In this document: positions 1 to 7,861 of the stretch, piece after piece
How positions within the stretch are numbered: position 1 is the stretch's first letter
Layout of the letters: each line of letters begins with the position of its first letter
DNA from: a virus
Direction: 5' to 3' (one strand)
Length of the DNA: 31,929 nucleotides
Virus record (IMG/VR): IMGVR_UViG_3300035660_000054
Span: 1 to 31,929 of that record
The notes under the pieces: generated by a model
Told to the model about the DNA's origin: nothing
Databases searched by the model: none
What the model saw: the letters and a program-made list of their open reading frames with translations, nothing else
Made by a program: the position numbers and the translations under genes

Positions 1-1150
1 ACGCCGCCTTCTTCTCCTTCACCGGCGGCAGCAGCAACTGTCCGGCGACCTCCTCCAGCTCGAGCCGGCGCTCGGGCGTCGGGGCGCTCTGCGCAAACCA
101 GCTCACGGCGTTGGACAGCCGCGCCTGTGTGTTGCCCCGCGGGAGCATCTCGACATCACCATCGGTGAACAGCTCCCGGATCTTGTCGATCTCACCCTTG
201 AGCAGACCCATCTTCGGCAGCTCGGTCCACGCCTCCTTCGGATCGATGCGCTTCTCGAGCGCCTCGCCGATGCGAGCGACGAGTCCGTTCACCTTCTCGG
301 GGGACAGCACCTGGTGGACCATGTCTTGAACCGCCGAGACTTGGGTCTTGGTGTCGAGCAGGTAGGTCTCCTTGCTGAACTCCATGTCGTCCGACAAGCG
401 CTTGCCGAGGTGCACCTGGCGCATGACCTGCTCGAGCGTCGCGGTGTTCGTGCAGACCAGGCGCGTGCAGAACGCGTTGAGCCCGAGCACGCCCTTGCCG
501 AAGTCGGAGTTCGAGAGCTGCAGCCCGAACGCCAGGACCTCCTCCATGCCGCGCTTCGCGGACGGCTGGAACACCATGGGCAGGATGGCCTTGATGGCCC
601 AGCGGAGATCTCCGCCGATGCCTTCCACCGGAACCGCGCCGATCTTTCCGCACGCCTTGGCGAACGCTTCGATGATGGGGCCCGAATCCATGCGCTTGAA
701 CGAGTTCGAGAGGACGCCACGCACCTGGTTGTCGACCGACCGGACGAGGAGCTTCTTGTTCTCCTCCTCCTTGAAGATGCGCGCCAGGTTCTCGACGATC
801 AGCTCACGGCCGTAGGGTCGCTCGAGGAGCCGGTTGACGTACGTCCCTGGGACGCCCGCACGCTCGCAGACCTGATCGAGCGCGTTCTTGTGGAGACTCT
901 CGTTGAAGTAGTTCTTCGCCTTGCGGTTGCGCAGCCCCATCATGAGGCCCTTGGCGTCGTCGCCGTTGACCGTGAACTCGAGGGTGGTCGAGTCCGCGAT
1001 GCAGTCGACAGGCGTCTCGCGCTGCACCTTCTCGATGACGGACATCGCGGAGGCCTGGGTCTTGTGGATCATCTCCTCGAGCTTGACCTTGAAGCCGGCG
1101 GTCGCCTCGCCGAGCGCGACGTCGTAGTCTTTTTCGCTGTGATGGATCAT
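1..1150 (-). CDS. DUF932-like phage protein (3' end outside window)
   Basis: The minus-strand frame is open from an ATG at 1150 to the window edge, giving 383 codons without a stop. The start follows AAGGATAAGAAG, an acceptable ribosome binding site. The protein begins MIHHSEKDYDVALGEATAGF. Around residue 140 it has a stretch reading VRGVLSNSFKRMDSG, which resembles the conserved 'vRAfLSdrYrrlDn' core of the DUF932 family of phage and plasmid proteins of unknown function. The assignment rests on that motif and on general composition, so the gene is sure but the family is moderate. Its ATG overlaps the TGA of the small gene upstream (ATGA), so it is probably translated in the same transcript as the VWA protein. 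No catalytic motif is recognised. Confidence 0.75.
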   Translation of the reverse strand, partial: MIHHSEKDYDVALGEATAGFKVKLEEMIHKTQASAMSVIEKVQRETPVDCIADSTTLEFTVNGDDAKGLMMGLRNRKAKNYFNESLHKNALDQVCERAGVPGTYVNRLLERPYGRELIVENLARIFKEEENKKLLVRSVDNQVRGVLSNSFKRMDSGPIIEAFAKACGKIGAVPVEGIGGDLRWAIKAILPMVFQPSAKRGMEEVLAFGLQLSNSDFGKGVLGLNAFCTRLVCTNTATLEQVMRQVHLGKRLSDDMEFSKETYLLDTKTQVSAVQDMVHQVLSPEKVNGLVARIGEALEKRIDPKEAWTELPKMGLLKGEIDKIRELFTDGDVEMLPRGNTQARLSNAVSWFAQSAPTPERRLELEEVAGQLLLPPVKEKKAA

Positions 1151-1317
1151 CTTCTTATCCTTCTAGTTCTTCTTGGTTTCTTGTAAAACAATTGGACGCA
1201 CCAGAAGCACGTCACGAACTTGTGAGTCTTGCGTGTTCTGCCCTGGCGTGGATGGCCCTCTATACGAGCCATGCCCAGGCCATGGTGGACGATGCCCATG
1301 TCATCCACCCAGTTCAT
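1147..1317 (-). CDS. 56-aa basic protein with a CxxC pair
   Basis: This small frame fills the gap between the VWA gene and the DUF932-like gene. Its ATG lies 3 bases after the VWA stop (TGA at 1321-1323), and its TGA overlaps the next ATG as ATGA. That spacing is typical of translationally coupled genes. The product is 56 residues, starts MNWVDDMGIVHHGLGMARIE and has an Arg/Lys-rich C-terminus. One CFWC pair near residue 38 could bind metal only with other ligands or as a dimer. There is no strong ribosome binding site of its own. No family is recognised. The support is the coupling geometry alone, so it could be a chance frame. Confidence 0.45.
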   Translation of the reverse strand: MNWVDDMGIVHHGLGMARIEGHPRQGRTRKTHKFVTCFWCVQLFYKKPRRTRRIRR

Positions 1318-1320
1318 GTG

Positions 1321-2742
1321 TCAGCTCTTGTAACGCTCGTTGTGCGTCGGGTCGCATACGATGACCTCGCCATAGTCGTCGTTGAAACCTTCTTGATGAT
1401 GCGGCGTCACGAGCCACAGCACCGGAATTTCCTGCGGCAGACGATTCTTCACATTGACCGCAGGCGCATAGCCGTCGGTGTACACCACGACGATGTCCGG
1501 GGATTTGTCGCTGTCTTGCGTGTACTGCTTCATGTGGGTGAAGTACGCGTCGAAGTCCGTACCTCCACGCCCCACCATCTGCCCCGGGATTTCATCTCCC
1601 GAGTGCAGCAGAACATCCAGGTGCGTAGCCGCATCGCCCTGCATGTAACGAATCTCCATGTTGTCATCCACCGCCAACATGTGCTGCAGCTCGCTCTTCA
1701 CGATCTCGAGCGACTCCGTACTCATCGAGCCCGAGGTATCCACGTAGAGGAACACTCTCCACGCCTTGTCCCGCACGCGACCAGGCGTCGGGATGATGTG
1801 ACAGTCTTCTTCCGCCAGCGCGAGCAGCATCCGGTTGGGTTGGGCAACGCTCCGTCGGTGCTTGGACGTTCTCGACATCTTCGCGCGCGTCGCGAAGATC
1901 TCCCACCACGGCACGATGGGCTCGGCCAGATAGACCTCGAGCCACTCTTCCACACCGCCCGGCAGCGTCCCGCGACCGACGCCGCCCATGGAACGCACGA
2001 CCGCACGCAACGTCTGCTTGAGCTGTTCGCGGATGCGATGCGCCTGCGAGAGCAGCTCGTCGGACGTCATGTCCTTGAACGTCGAATTGCCGAAGCCTTC
2101 GCTGTCGCCATCGCCGTCGGGGCCTTCGCTCTGCCCCTGGCCTCCCTGCCCTGGGTTGTCTTGTTCCTCTCCGTTGGTCCACATCGAATGGTCCGAGCCG
2201 CCGAGCAGCCCCGTGACGTCGATGACCTTGACCTTGCGCATCAGCGACCACTGGTAGAACTCGAACGAACCCTCGAGGGGCAGGTCGAACTTCTCAGGCA
2301 AGCACATGCCGTTTTTGGGATTGTCCGGAGCGTCCGGATTAGCCTCCTTGATCCGGTTGAGCAGGAGTGCTTCCGTTTCATCGAAGCCCTCATGCTTTCG
2401 CAGCATTGTGTTGATCGCGCAGTCCATGCTGATGTTGGCAACCACACCCGCCTTCTTGCGCTCCAGCTCGTGCCGACAGAGCGCCAACAGTTCGAGGTAG
2501 CGGGGGATGTGATCGAGCATCAGGTGCAGCAGCTCGTGTTCGAGCACGAACGCCGCCATCTTGAGCGTCAGCAGGCTCATGAACTCAGGGTCGTAGAACA
2601 GCACCGCCCGACCCTCGCGGATGCCAACCGCGATGGTGCCAAAGCCCGGTCGGGCCACCCGTTCCATGCTCGACGCCAGACGCCCGTACAGTGGCTTCTT
2701 CTGCAGCAAGTGGATGAAGAATTCACTGATCTTCAACTTCAT
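1321..2742 (-). CDS. VWA-like protein with putative metallopeptidase domain (DUF2201-like)
   Basis: A 473-aa protein starting at ATG 2742 behind an ATAGGGGAAAAAC leader. The N-terminal part carries HELLH at residues 69-73, a zinc-peptidase type motif, with a further His at 78. A Gly/Asp/Gln-rich low-complexity linker follows around residues 190-215. The C-terminal part is a von Willebrand factor A-like fold: the metal-ion-dependent adhesion site DTSGS lies at D335, S337 and S339, followed by GGTD and a YTDGY strand. This order (metallopeptidase, then VWA) matches the DUF2201 family often found beside MoxR AAA+ ATPases. Such an ATPase is encoded at 4411-5691 on the same strand. By analogy the pair may remodel or activate a protein complex; substrate unknown. 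Confidence 0.85.
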   Translation of the reverse strand: MKLKISEFFIHLLQKKPLYGRLASSMERVARPGFGTIAVGIREGRAVLFYDPEFMSLLTLKMAAFVLEHELLHLMLDHIPRYLELLALCRHELERKKAGVVANISMDCAINTMLRKHEGFDETEALLLNRIKEANPDAPDNPKNGMCLPEKFDLPLEGSFEFYQWSLMRKVKVIDVTGLLGGSDHSMWTNGEEQDNPGQGGQGQSEGPDGDGDSEGFGNSTFKDMTSDELLSQAHRIREQLKQTLRAVVRSMGGVGRGTLPGGVEEWLEVYLAEPIVPWWEIFATRAKMSRTSKHRRSVAQPNRMLLALAEEDCHIIPTPGRVRDKAWRVFLYVDTSGSMSTESLEIVKSELQHMLAVDDNMEIRYMQGDAATHLDVLLHSGDEIPGQMVGRGGTDFDAYFTHMKQYTQDSDKSPDIVVVYTDGYAPAVNVKNRLPQEIPVLWLVTPHHQEGFNDDYGEVIVCDPTHNERYKS

Positions 2743-2752
2743 GTTTTTCCCC

Positions 2753-2758
2753 TATAAT
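2753..2758 (+). promoter_or_regulatory. Candidate -10 element (CCTATAAT) placed for a leaderless start
   Basis: A perfect TATAAT inside CCTATAAT ends 6 bases before the ATG at 2765, exactly where a transcript would start on the ATG itself. The gene has no ribosome binding site, which fits a leaderless message. No convincing -35 element was seen. The same octamer precedes the gene at 30874. Promoter activity is inferred. Confidence 0.45.
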
Positions 2759-2764
2759 TCCGTC

Positions 2765-3754
2765 ATGGCCGTTGTGGACCAGTTCTCCGATCCCGTCATG
2801 GCGCACCTGGTGCGTCGTGTCTCTGACCGTCCCAAGCTCGCTACGGCGATCCAGGACTTCGACGTCGATCAGGAGGAGCGTGACGCGCTCCCCGCGACTG
2901 CCTTCGCGTGGTCCGAGAAACGCGCCTTCCCCATTCACACACGCGAGCACGCGATGATCTCGCGGGTCTACCGTGAGGGCGTTCCGAACGTTCCTGCGCA
3001 CGTCGACCGTGCCATCAAGGAAGCGTGCGAAGTCTTCGGTGTTGACGAAGGTCTCTACGCTCGCGCCAAGGTGGCCGCCGCACCCGAGCCCTCCGACAAC
3101 TACCTGCTCCCCGATCTCCGTCGTCTCCGGGTGACCGAGGCTGCGCACGTCAAGACCGCCGAGGAGAAGCTGCGCACGGAAGGGCGCAAGCTCTCCGTCG
3201 AACACCGCGCCTTGGCGAGCCGTCGTCTGGTCGAGAAGGCTGCGTTCTACGGCGTCAACGTGCGTGACGAGATCCGCAAGATGGCAGGCATGACCGTCAC
3301 CGATCGCCAGCCCCTGGTGGACTGGCTCGAGGCTCGCCGCGAGGCCGCACCCATCGAGCACAAAGACGGCTACCAGAAGCTCGCGAACGCCGCCAAGCGC
3401 ATGCCCGCAGAGCTGCGCGACCGTCAGCAGCAGATCAAGCTCGCCGAGGCCATTGGTGAGATGGACGAGCTTGCCGGGCTCGATCGCTACTACGACCGCA
3501 AGCTTCCCGACCCGCTCATGACGGTCTTCAACTCGAGCAAGGTCGCCGGCCAGGGCGTGACGCTCGCAGGGCGTTTCCTGCCGATCGAGCGCGTCGCGTC
3601 CTACCCCTCGACGTTCTACTCCGACATCCTGGGCCCCGACATCGTGCGCGAGGCTTCGGACACGTCGGGCCAGATGGACCATCAGCGCCTCGCTCAGGTG
3701 CTCGAGACGCTGCCCGTCGACATGCAGCGCATGTTGTCCGCGCAGATGCGATAA
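2765..3754 (+). CDS. Conserved-looking phage protein of unknown function (329 aa)
   Basis: ATG 2765 is chosen rather than upstream in-frame ATGs, because those lie inside the divergent VWA gene and because a TATAAT box sits at 2753-2758. The product is 329 residues, starts MAVVDQFSDPVMAHLVRRVS, is rich in charged residues and predicted largely helical. It has no signal peptide, membrane segment or recognised catalytic motif. A stretch FAWSEKRAFPIHT near residue 57 resembles a segment I associate with uncharacterised phage structural-cluster proteins, but that is weak. It is followed 9 bases later by the 3764 gene and lies on the same strand as terminase, so a role in virion assembly is possible but unproven. 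Confidence 0.75.
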   Translation: MAVVDQFSDPVMAHLVRRVSDRPKLATAIQDFDVDQEERDALPATAFAWSEKRAFPIHTREHAMISRVYREGVPNVPAHVDRAIKEACEVFGVDEGLYARAKVAAAPEPSDNYLLPDLRRLRVTEAAHVKTAEEKLRTEGRKLSVEHRALASRRLVEKAAFYGVNVRDEIRKMAGMTVTDRQPLVDWLEARREAAPIEHKDGYQKLANAAKRMPAELRDRQQQIKLAEAIGEMDELAGLDRYYDRKLPDPLMTVFNSSKVAGQGVTLAGRFLPIERVASYPSTFYSDILGPDIVREASDTSGQMDHQRLAQVLETLPVDMQRMLSAQMR

Positions 3755-3763
3755 AGGTTCGCC

Positions 3764-4408
3764 GTGAGCAAAGACCTTCTTCGCAATCCGGACACCGCCG
3801 CCGTTGTCCTGATGAAGGCAGCCCATGCGCTGCTTGGGGACTTTCTCACGTGGGAGCCCGAGTCGATCTGGCTCGAGCTGCAGCACCAAGGCGTCGACTT
3901 GCCTGAAGGCAACCGCGCCAAGATTCAAGCGGCGGTCGCTCTTCACCTCGTCCCGTCGTTCTACTGGGACGGCATCGTATTCGAGAAGACGGCCCTTGCC
4001 TTCGACGGCATGGTGCCCAACCCCGAGATCCTCGAAGAGGCCTCGCCAGGAAAGCTCGCCTGGGCTGTCATCGAAGCCGCATGGGTCATCCGCTTGGCCA
4101 AGAACGCCACGTGGGAGTTCAACAGTGAACCTCGCGCCTACGCCGGCGTGATTCTGTCGCGCGCAGGGTTCGTGCTCGCGCCCGAGCAGCTCGCCTTCGC
4201 GCAACCCGTCCTTGACCGGGAGCGGTTCCACAAACACCTGCATGACGAAGTGAAAGAGCGCTGGGCGCAGGTCAGCAAGGACAACCTGACGGCGTTGAGT
4301 CTTCAAGAAACGCCCGTCGACGTTCAGATCGCACGCCTCGCCGCCGTCGAACTGCACGTGCGTGAGCGTCGGGCACATGCTGAGCGAGACCTGGCTCGCG
4401 TTGCATGA
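3764..4408 (+). CDS. Unknown phage protein (214 aa)
   Basis: This reading frame starts at GTG 3764, preceded by AAAGG six bases upstream. The stop of the previous gene lies 9 bases before, so the two form one transcription unit. The 214-residue product starts MSKDLLRNPDTAAVVLMKAA. It is soluble, with a Trp-rich middle (TWEPESIW, AWVIRL) and a charged C-terminal helix rich in Arg and Glu. No family is recognised. It ends 2 bases before the stop of the convergent MoxR-type gene, with no visible terminator between them. Confidence 0.75.
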   Translation: MSKDLLRNPDTAAVVLMKAAHALLGDFLTWEPESIWLELQHQGVDLPEGNRAKIQAAVALHLVPSFYWDGIVFEKTALAFDGMVPNPEILEEASPGKLAWAVIEAAWVIRLAKNATWEFNSEPRAYAGVILSRAGFVLAPEQLAFAQPVLDRERFHKHLHDEVKERWAQVSKDNLTALSLQETPVDVQIARLAAVELHVRERRAHAERDLARVA

Positions 4409-4410
4409 CC

Positions 4411-5691
4411 TCATGTCGGATTAGCTTCCTCCTTCTGCGCCGCAATCTTCGCCTGGTGCAGCCGCTTGAGGCCGTCCATGAAGGAGGGCTCCTGTCCCAT
4501 CTTCTGGTTCAACGTCTGCAAGAAGTTCTTGTGCTCGTTGCCCAGGCGGTTGGCCTCGTCCGTCATCGCCTGGATGAACTTGACCAGGATCTCCTCGGGC
4601 AAGTCTCCGACGAAGACCGCGAGCTGCTTGACGATCGTTTCGGGCGGCTTCGTGATGTCCATGAAGATGCGCTTCGCGAGGCCATCAGCCAGCTCGGTCA
4701 CCTTGTCCAGCCGTCCGTCGCCCTCCTTGGGGAGGTACTTCTTGAAGCGCTTGCGCGTCTCGGAGTCAGGGCCGTAGCTCGTGAGCACATCGTCCGGCGT
4801 GACGACGAGCGTGTTGTCACGCACGAAGTCGAGGAACGCAGTGGCCGATGCCGTACCGATCGCACCGGCGATGGCCGCACGTCCGATCGAACTGTTCAGC
4901 GGGATCTTGGCCTCCTCGAACTGCGTGCAGAGCCGCGAGACCGTCTCCCAGGTTGCCGGACACGCGAACTGCTTGCCCGCGAGCGCCGCCTGATCGTCGT
5001 ACCCGTGGCTCGGCTGTGCACCGAGATGTCCGATGACGTGCTCGTGGAAGTTGGCGTCGATCGCATACTTCATGAAGTCGCCGTAGTTATAGGCGACGCC
5101 GACGGGCAGAAGCCGCCGACGCATCGCGGGGTCACGCTCGAACTCGTTGACGTTCATCCCGCCGCCCGACGGATTCATGGTGACCACGATCTGGATGCAG
5201 TCGTGGAGCTTGATGTCGCCGATCATGCGGTCGCCGATCAGCACGAAGGCCGCGCGCGTAACCGACTTGTCGACGGCGCGATTCAGCTCCTCGATCGCGA
5301 GGATGGGACACATGTTCTTGGGGACCTTGCCCTTGTACTTCTTGTCCATCTGCTCCGCCCACTCGACGACGGGCTGGAACAGCCGCGGAACCCGCTGATC
5401 GAAGTAGAGCTTCGTGTCGCTCGCAGTGGTCGGGATGAAGAAGCCCTCCTGGGTCGCGGTCGGCATGTGGAGCGGCACGTAGGGCACGCCCTTGCCGCCG
5501 TTGCGCCGCTTTGCAACCTGCGTCGGAATCGCGGTCTTGCCGATGCCCGACGGACCGATCGCACACACCACCGTGCGTGTGCCCGCGTTCAGGTCGATCA
5601 GCTCCTCGAAGACGCGGGGCGTGACCATCTCCACGCCAAGCTTGGAAGCGAACGTCTCCTCGATCGAAACCTTGGTGTCAGCCTTGCTCAT
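4411..5691 (-). CDS. MoxR-type AAA+ ATPase
   Basis: A 426-aa protein starting at ATG 5691 behind AAAGGA. Walker A is GPSGIGKT at residues 46-53. The Walker B strand ILAIEE (E134, E135) has Glu where Asp is usual. Sensor 1 is TMNPSGGG at 171-178, and an RDPAMRRR segment (187-193) is the likely arginine-finger region. The order and the 'MNP' sensor are typical of the MoxR/CbbQ branch of AAA+ ATPases, which act as hexameric chaperones together with VWA proteins. The VWA partner is encoded at 1321-2742 on the same strand, separated by two plus-strand genes. The 20 bases spanning its start codon are nearly the same as those at 17176-17195, which suggests shared expression control. Confidence 0.88.
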   Translation of the reverse strand: MSKADTKVSIEETFASKLGVEMVTPRVFEELIDLNAGTRTVVCAIGPSGIGKTAIPTQVAKRRNGGKGVPYVPLHMPTATQEGFFIPTTASDTKLYFDQRVPRLFQPVVEWAEQMDKKYKGKVPKNMCPILAIEELNRAVDKSVTRAAFVLIGDRMIGDIKLHDCIQIVVTMNPSGGGMNVNEFERDPAMRRRLLPVGVAYNYGDFMKYAIDANFHEHVIGHLGAQPSHGYDDQAALAGKQFACPATWETVSRLCTQFEEAKIPLNSSIGRAAIAGAIGTASATAFLDFVRDNTLVVTPDDVLTSYGPDSETRKRFKKYLPKEGDGRLDKVTELADGLAKRIFMDITKPPETIVKQLAVFVGDLPEEILVKFIQAMTDEANRLGNEHKNFLQTLNQKMGQEPSFMDGLKRLHQAKIAAQKEEANPT

Positions 5692-5708
5692 GTCATTTCC
5701 TTTGGAAC

Positions 5709-5730
5709 GTTGAAGCGTTGAAGCGTTGAT
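5709..5730 (+). repeat. 8-base tandem repeat just before the terminase start
   Basis: GTTGAAGC occurs twice in a row and is followed by a partial third copy, GTTGAT, that runs directly into the ATG at 5731. It occupies most of the 39-base divergent spacer between the MoxR-type gene and terminase. The terminase has no normal ribosome binding site, so the repeat may be part of its expression signal, for example an operator. Function unknown. Confidence 0.6.
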
Positions 5731-7344
5731 ATGACGGAAGAGGTTTATCGTTCAACCATCGCGCAGGGGATGCTCTACGTCGACGGCAAGCCGTTGTCAC
5801 TACAGGACTACCCGATGTTCGGCGCGGTGTACGACGGCAAGTACCCTCGCATGCTTTTGAAGTGCGGACGCCAGGTCGGCAAGTCCGTGTCGCTCGCCTC
5901 CTTCATGATCACAGAGGCGTTCGCGATTCGGGACTTCAAGTCCTACTACATCTCGCCGTCGCAAGAACAGACCCGTAAGTTCTCGCACACGCGCGTTGCC
6001 AAGATCTTGGCGTACAGCCCGGACCTCAAGAGAGGCTTCGTCAACTCGGGCTCGATCGACAACGTGCTTCTGCGCATGTTCACGAACGGGTCCGAGATGG
6101 CGTTCACCTACGCCCTCGACGACCCGGACCGTGCCCGTGGTTACTCCGCTGACCGATGCAACTTCGACGAGGTCCAGGACATCCTGTACGACTCGGTCAT
6201 TCCCGTCATCGAAGAATGCATGGCGAACTCCCCGTTTCAGTACTCGTCGTACGCGGGCACTCCGAAGACAATGGAAAACACCATCGAGGTTCTGTGGTCT
6301 CAATCCACACAGACCGAATGGTGCATGCGTTGCAAAGCCTGCAACAAGTGGACGTTCATCGCGAGTACGAAGGGCCTCGGCAAGATGGGCCCTATCTGTC
6401 TTGGTTGTGGTGCATATCTCGACCCCCGCAAGGGACAGTGGGTCGACATGTGCAAAGACAAGTCGGTCGGCATCAAGGGCTTTCACATCTCGCAAGCCAT
6501 CATGCCCGTCAACGTGCCTGCTGCATGGCAACCTGGGACCGCGGGCTACGAGGCTGCCGTCGAACGCTGGGGCAAGCTGCTCTACAAGATGGACTCGCCC
6601 ATCTACGGCGAATCCCGATTCCTCAACGAGTGCATCGGCGTCAGCACCTCGACGGGTGTTCGTCTGCTCACGAAAGAGATCCTCGAGGCGCTGTGCGATG
6701 AAACGCACGAGATGACACGGCTCCCGTTGCCGCTGTCCAAAGAGGGCATCGTGCGCACGACGGCGGGTGTGGACTGGTCGGGCGGTGGAGCTGAGATCAA
6801 GGGCAGCGAGGGGCTGTACAAGTCGCGCACGGTGCTCCACATCTGGGGCCAGCAAGCCGATGGCCGCCTCAGGACGCTTTACTACAAGGTCTTCCCGAAC
6901 GGACACGCGCTCGGCTGGGTCGAGGAAATCGTCGAACTGTGCAACGCCTGGGGCGTGCAGATGCTCGTGGGTGACGCGGGTGAAGGCGCCATCGGAAACT
7001 CGTACCTGCGTGCAAAGCTGGGCGACCATCGCGTCACGTCCATTCGCTACATGTCGCTGTCGAAGCCGTACGAGTGGAACCCGAACGCGCTGGTCTACAA
7101 CGCAGACCGCACCACGATGATCGACAACTACGCGCGCCAGCTACTGCACAAGCAGGTCCTCTATCCAAACCTGCGGCAGTCGCAGGCGGCCATCGGCGAC
7201 ATCCTCAACGTCTACGAGGAAGTCACGATGCAGGGCCGCAAGGTGTGGCGCCACTCTCCGACGATGCCCGATGACTGCCTGCATGCACAGCTGTTCGGCT
7301 GGTTCGCGTGGATCATCCTGACGCAGAACTACAAGTTCTTGTAG
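5731..7344 (+). CDS. Terminase large subunit
   Basis: A 537-aa DNA-packaging motor. The N-terminal ATPase has Walker A CGRQVGKS (K51) and Walker B with the catalytic acidic pair D146-E147 in NFDEVQD. The C-terminal nuclease is RNase H-like: a strand GVDWSGGG (D348) and a second acidic strand VGDAGEG (D415), ending near PDDCLHA. Between them is a zinc-ribbon-like insert with C198, C201 (also C204), C223 and C226. Length is normal for the family. It cuts concatemeric DNA and pumps it into the prohead through the portal (encoded at 23902). No small-subunit gene is recognised nearby. The start has no ribosome binding site and is preceded by an 8-base tandem repeat. Confidence 0.95.
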   Translation: MTEEVYRSTIAQGMLYVDGKPLSLQDYPMFGAVYDGKYPRMLLKCGRQVGKSVSLASFMITEAFAIRDFKSYYISPSQEQTRKFSHTRVAKILAYSPDLKRGFVNSGSIDNVLLRMFTNGSEMAFTYALDDPDRARGYSADRCNFDEVQDILYDSVIPVIEECMANSPFQYSSYAGTPKTMENTIEVLWSQSTQTEWCMRCKACNKWTFIASTKGLGKMGPICLGCGAYLDPRKGQWVDMCKDKSVGIKGFHISQAIMPVNVPAAWQPGTAGYEAAVERWGKLLYKMDSPIYGESRFLNECIGVSTSTGVRLLTKEILEALCDETHEMTRLPLPLSKEGIVRTTAGVDWSGGGAEIKGSEGLYKSRTVLHIWGQQADGRLRTLYYKVFPNGHALGWVEEIVELCNAWGVQMLVGDAGEGAIGNSYLRAKLGDHRVTSIRYMSLSKPYEWNPNALVYNADRTTMIDNYARQLLHKQVLYPNLRQSQAAIGDILNVYEEVTMQGRKVWRHSPTMPDDCLHAQLFGWFAWIILTQNYKFL

Positions 7345-7346
7345 CG

Positions 7347-7417
7347 TTCGCGGAGAAGGACTCGAACCTTCATAAACGACGTCAAAGGCCGTTGTCCTGC
7401 CATTAGACGATCCGCGA
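7347..7417 (-). tRNA. tRNA-Gln (anticodon TTG)
   Basis: Read on the minus strand, all four arms fold. The acceptor is TCGCGGA with TCCGCGA (7 perfect pairs), D stem GTCT/GGAC, anticodon stem ACGGC/GTCGT with loop CTTTGAC, T stem GAAGG/CCTTC with loop TTCGAGT, and a 4-base variable loop. The anticodon is TTG, which reads CAA (Gln). The length is 71 bases including the discriminator A. CCA is not encoded and would have to be added by the host. The 5' end overlaps the last 15 bases of the HNH gene, and the 3' end lies 2 bases from the convergent terminase stop. Confidence 0.95.
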
Positions 7418-7861
7418 GAATCGGACGCCCCGACCTACCGGGCGTTTTGCCGGAACGTGCAATGGCTCAACCTTGGTTGTATGCGGACACTTTCCATAGA
7501 TAGACCTACCCAAGTTACAGTTCCAACATAAAATACGGTATCCGGTAGGCAGCCCTTGTTGGATTAACCAACGATAGAAATGGACGCCCCATTTGCCGAG
7601 TTCCTTGCGGTGTTTATTTCCATTTCCATGGACGTGATCCACCGTAAGAAACTTGTAGTTCGATTCTTTGCACCCCGTGCATGCGCACCGTGGATGCGTA
7701 CCTCCGTAGTGGCGGAGTACAAGTGCCCGGAGCCTTTGTTTGTAACGATCGGACGCTTCTTTATTGCGTCGTTTACGATCGTCTGGTTCGATGTATTTAC
7801 GCTTAGCCCAATCATGCTTACGCGCCTGTAGTAGTTTGGTGTGCTTTGATGCCTGGGCCAT
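7403..7861 (-). CDS. HNH homing-type endonuclease
   Basis: A 152-aa protein with a basic N-terminal half and a clear zinc-bound HNH (beta-beta-alpha-metal) core: Cys ligands around CACTGC (59-64), the catalytic DH pair at 75-76 followed by GNGNKHRKE, then CWNC (112-115) and a final CPH (125-127). The spacing and the FYRWLIQQGLP / RILCWNCN segments match phage HNH nucleases. These usually nick DNA to spread themselves. The coding region looks clearly poorer in GC than its neighbours, which fits recent transfer. Its start overlaps the DnaQ gene by 44 bases and its stop lies inside tRNA-Gln, so it appears wedged between two genes. It could also be a packaging-associated HNH protein because terminase is adjacent. 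Confidence 0.88.
   Translation of the reverse strand: MAQASKHTKLLQARKHDWAKRKYIEPDDRKRRNKEASDRYKQRLRALVLRHYGGTHPRCACTGCKESNYKFLTVDHVHGNGNKHRKELGKWGVHFYRWLIQQGLPTGYRILCWNCNLGRSIYGKCPHTTKVEPLHVPAKRPVGRGVRFSRIV

Noticed and set aside
2723-4414. Minus-strand frame of 563 codons across the 2765 and 3764 genes
   Set aside because: Low-complexity Arg/Leu/Val/Asp composition, overlaps three genes and has no ribosome site; the plus-strand frames have sensible starts and spacing.
1321-5691. Magnesium or cobalt chelatase subunits as an identity for the AAA+/VWA pair
   Set aside because: The HELLH domain and the absence of other chelatase features fit the MoxR/DUF2201 type better.
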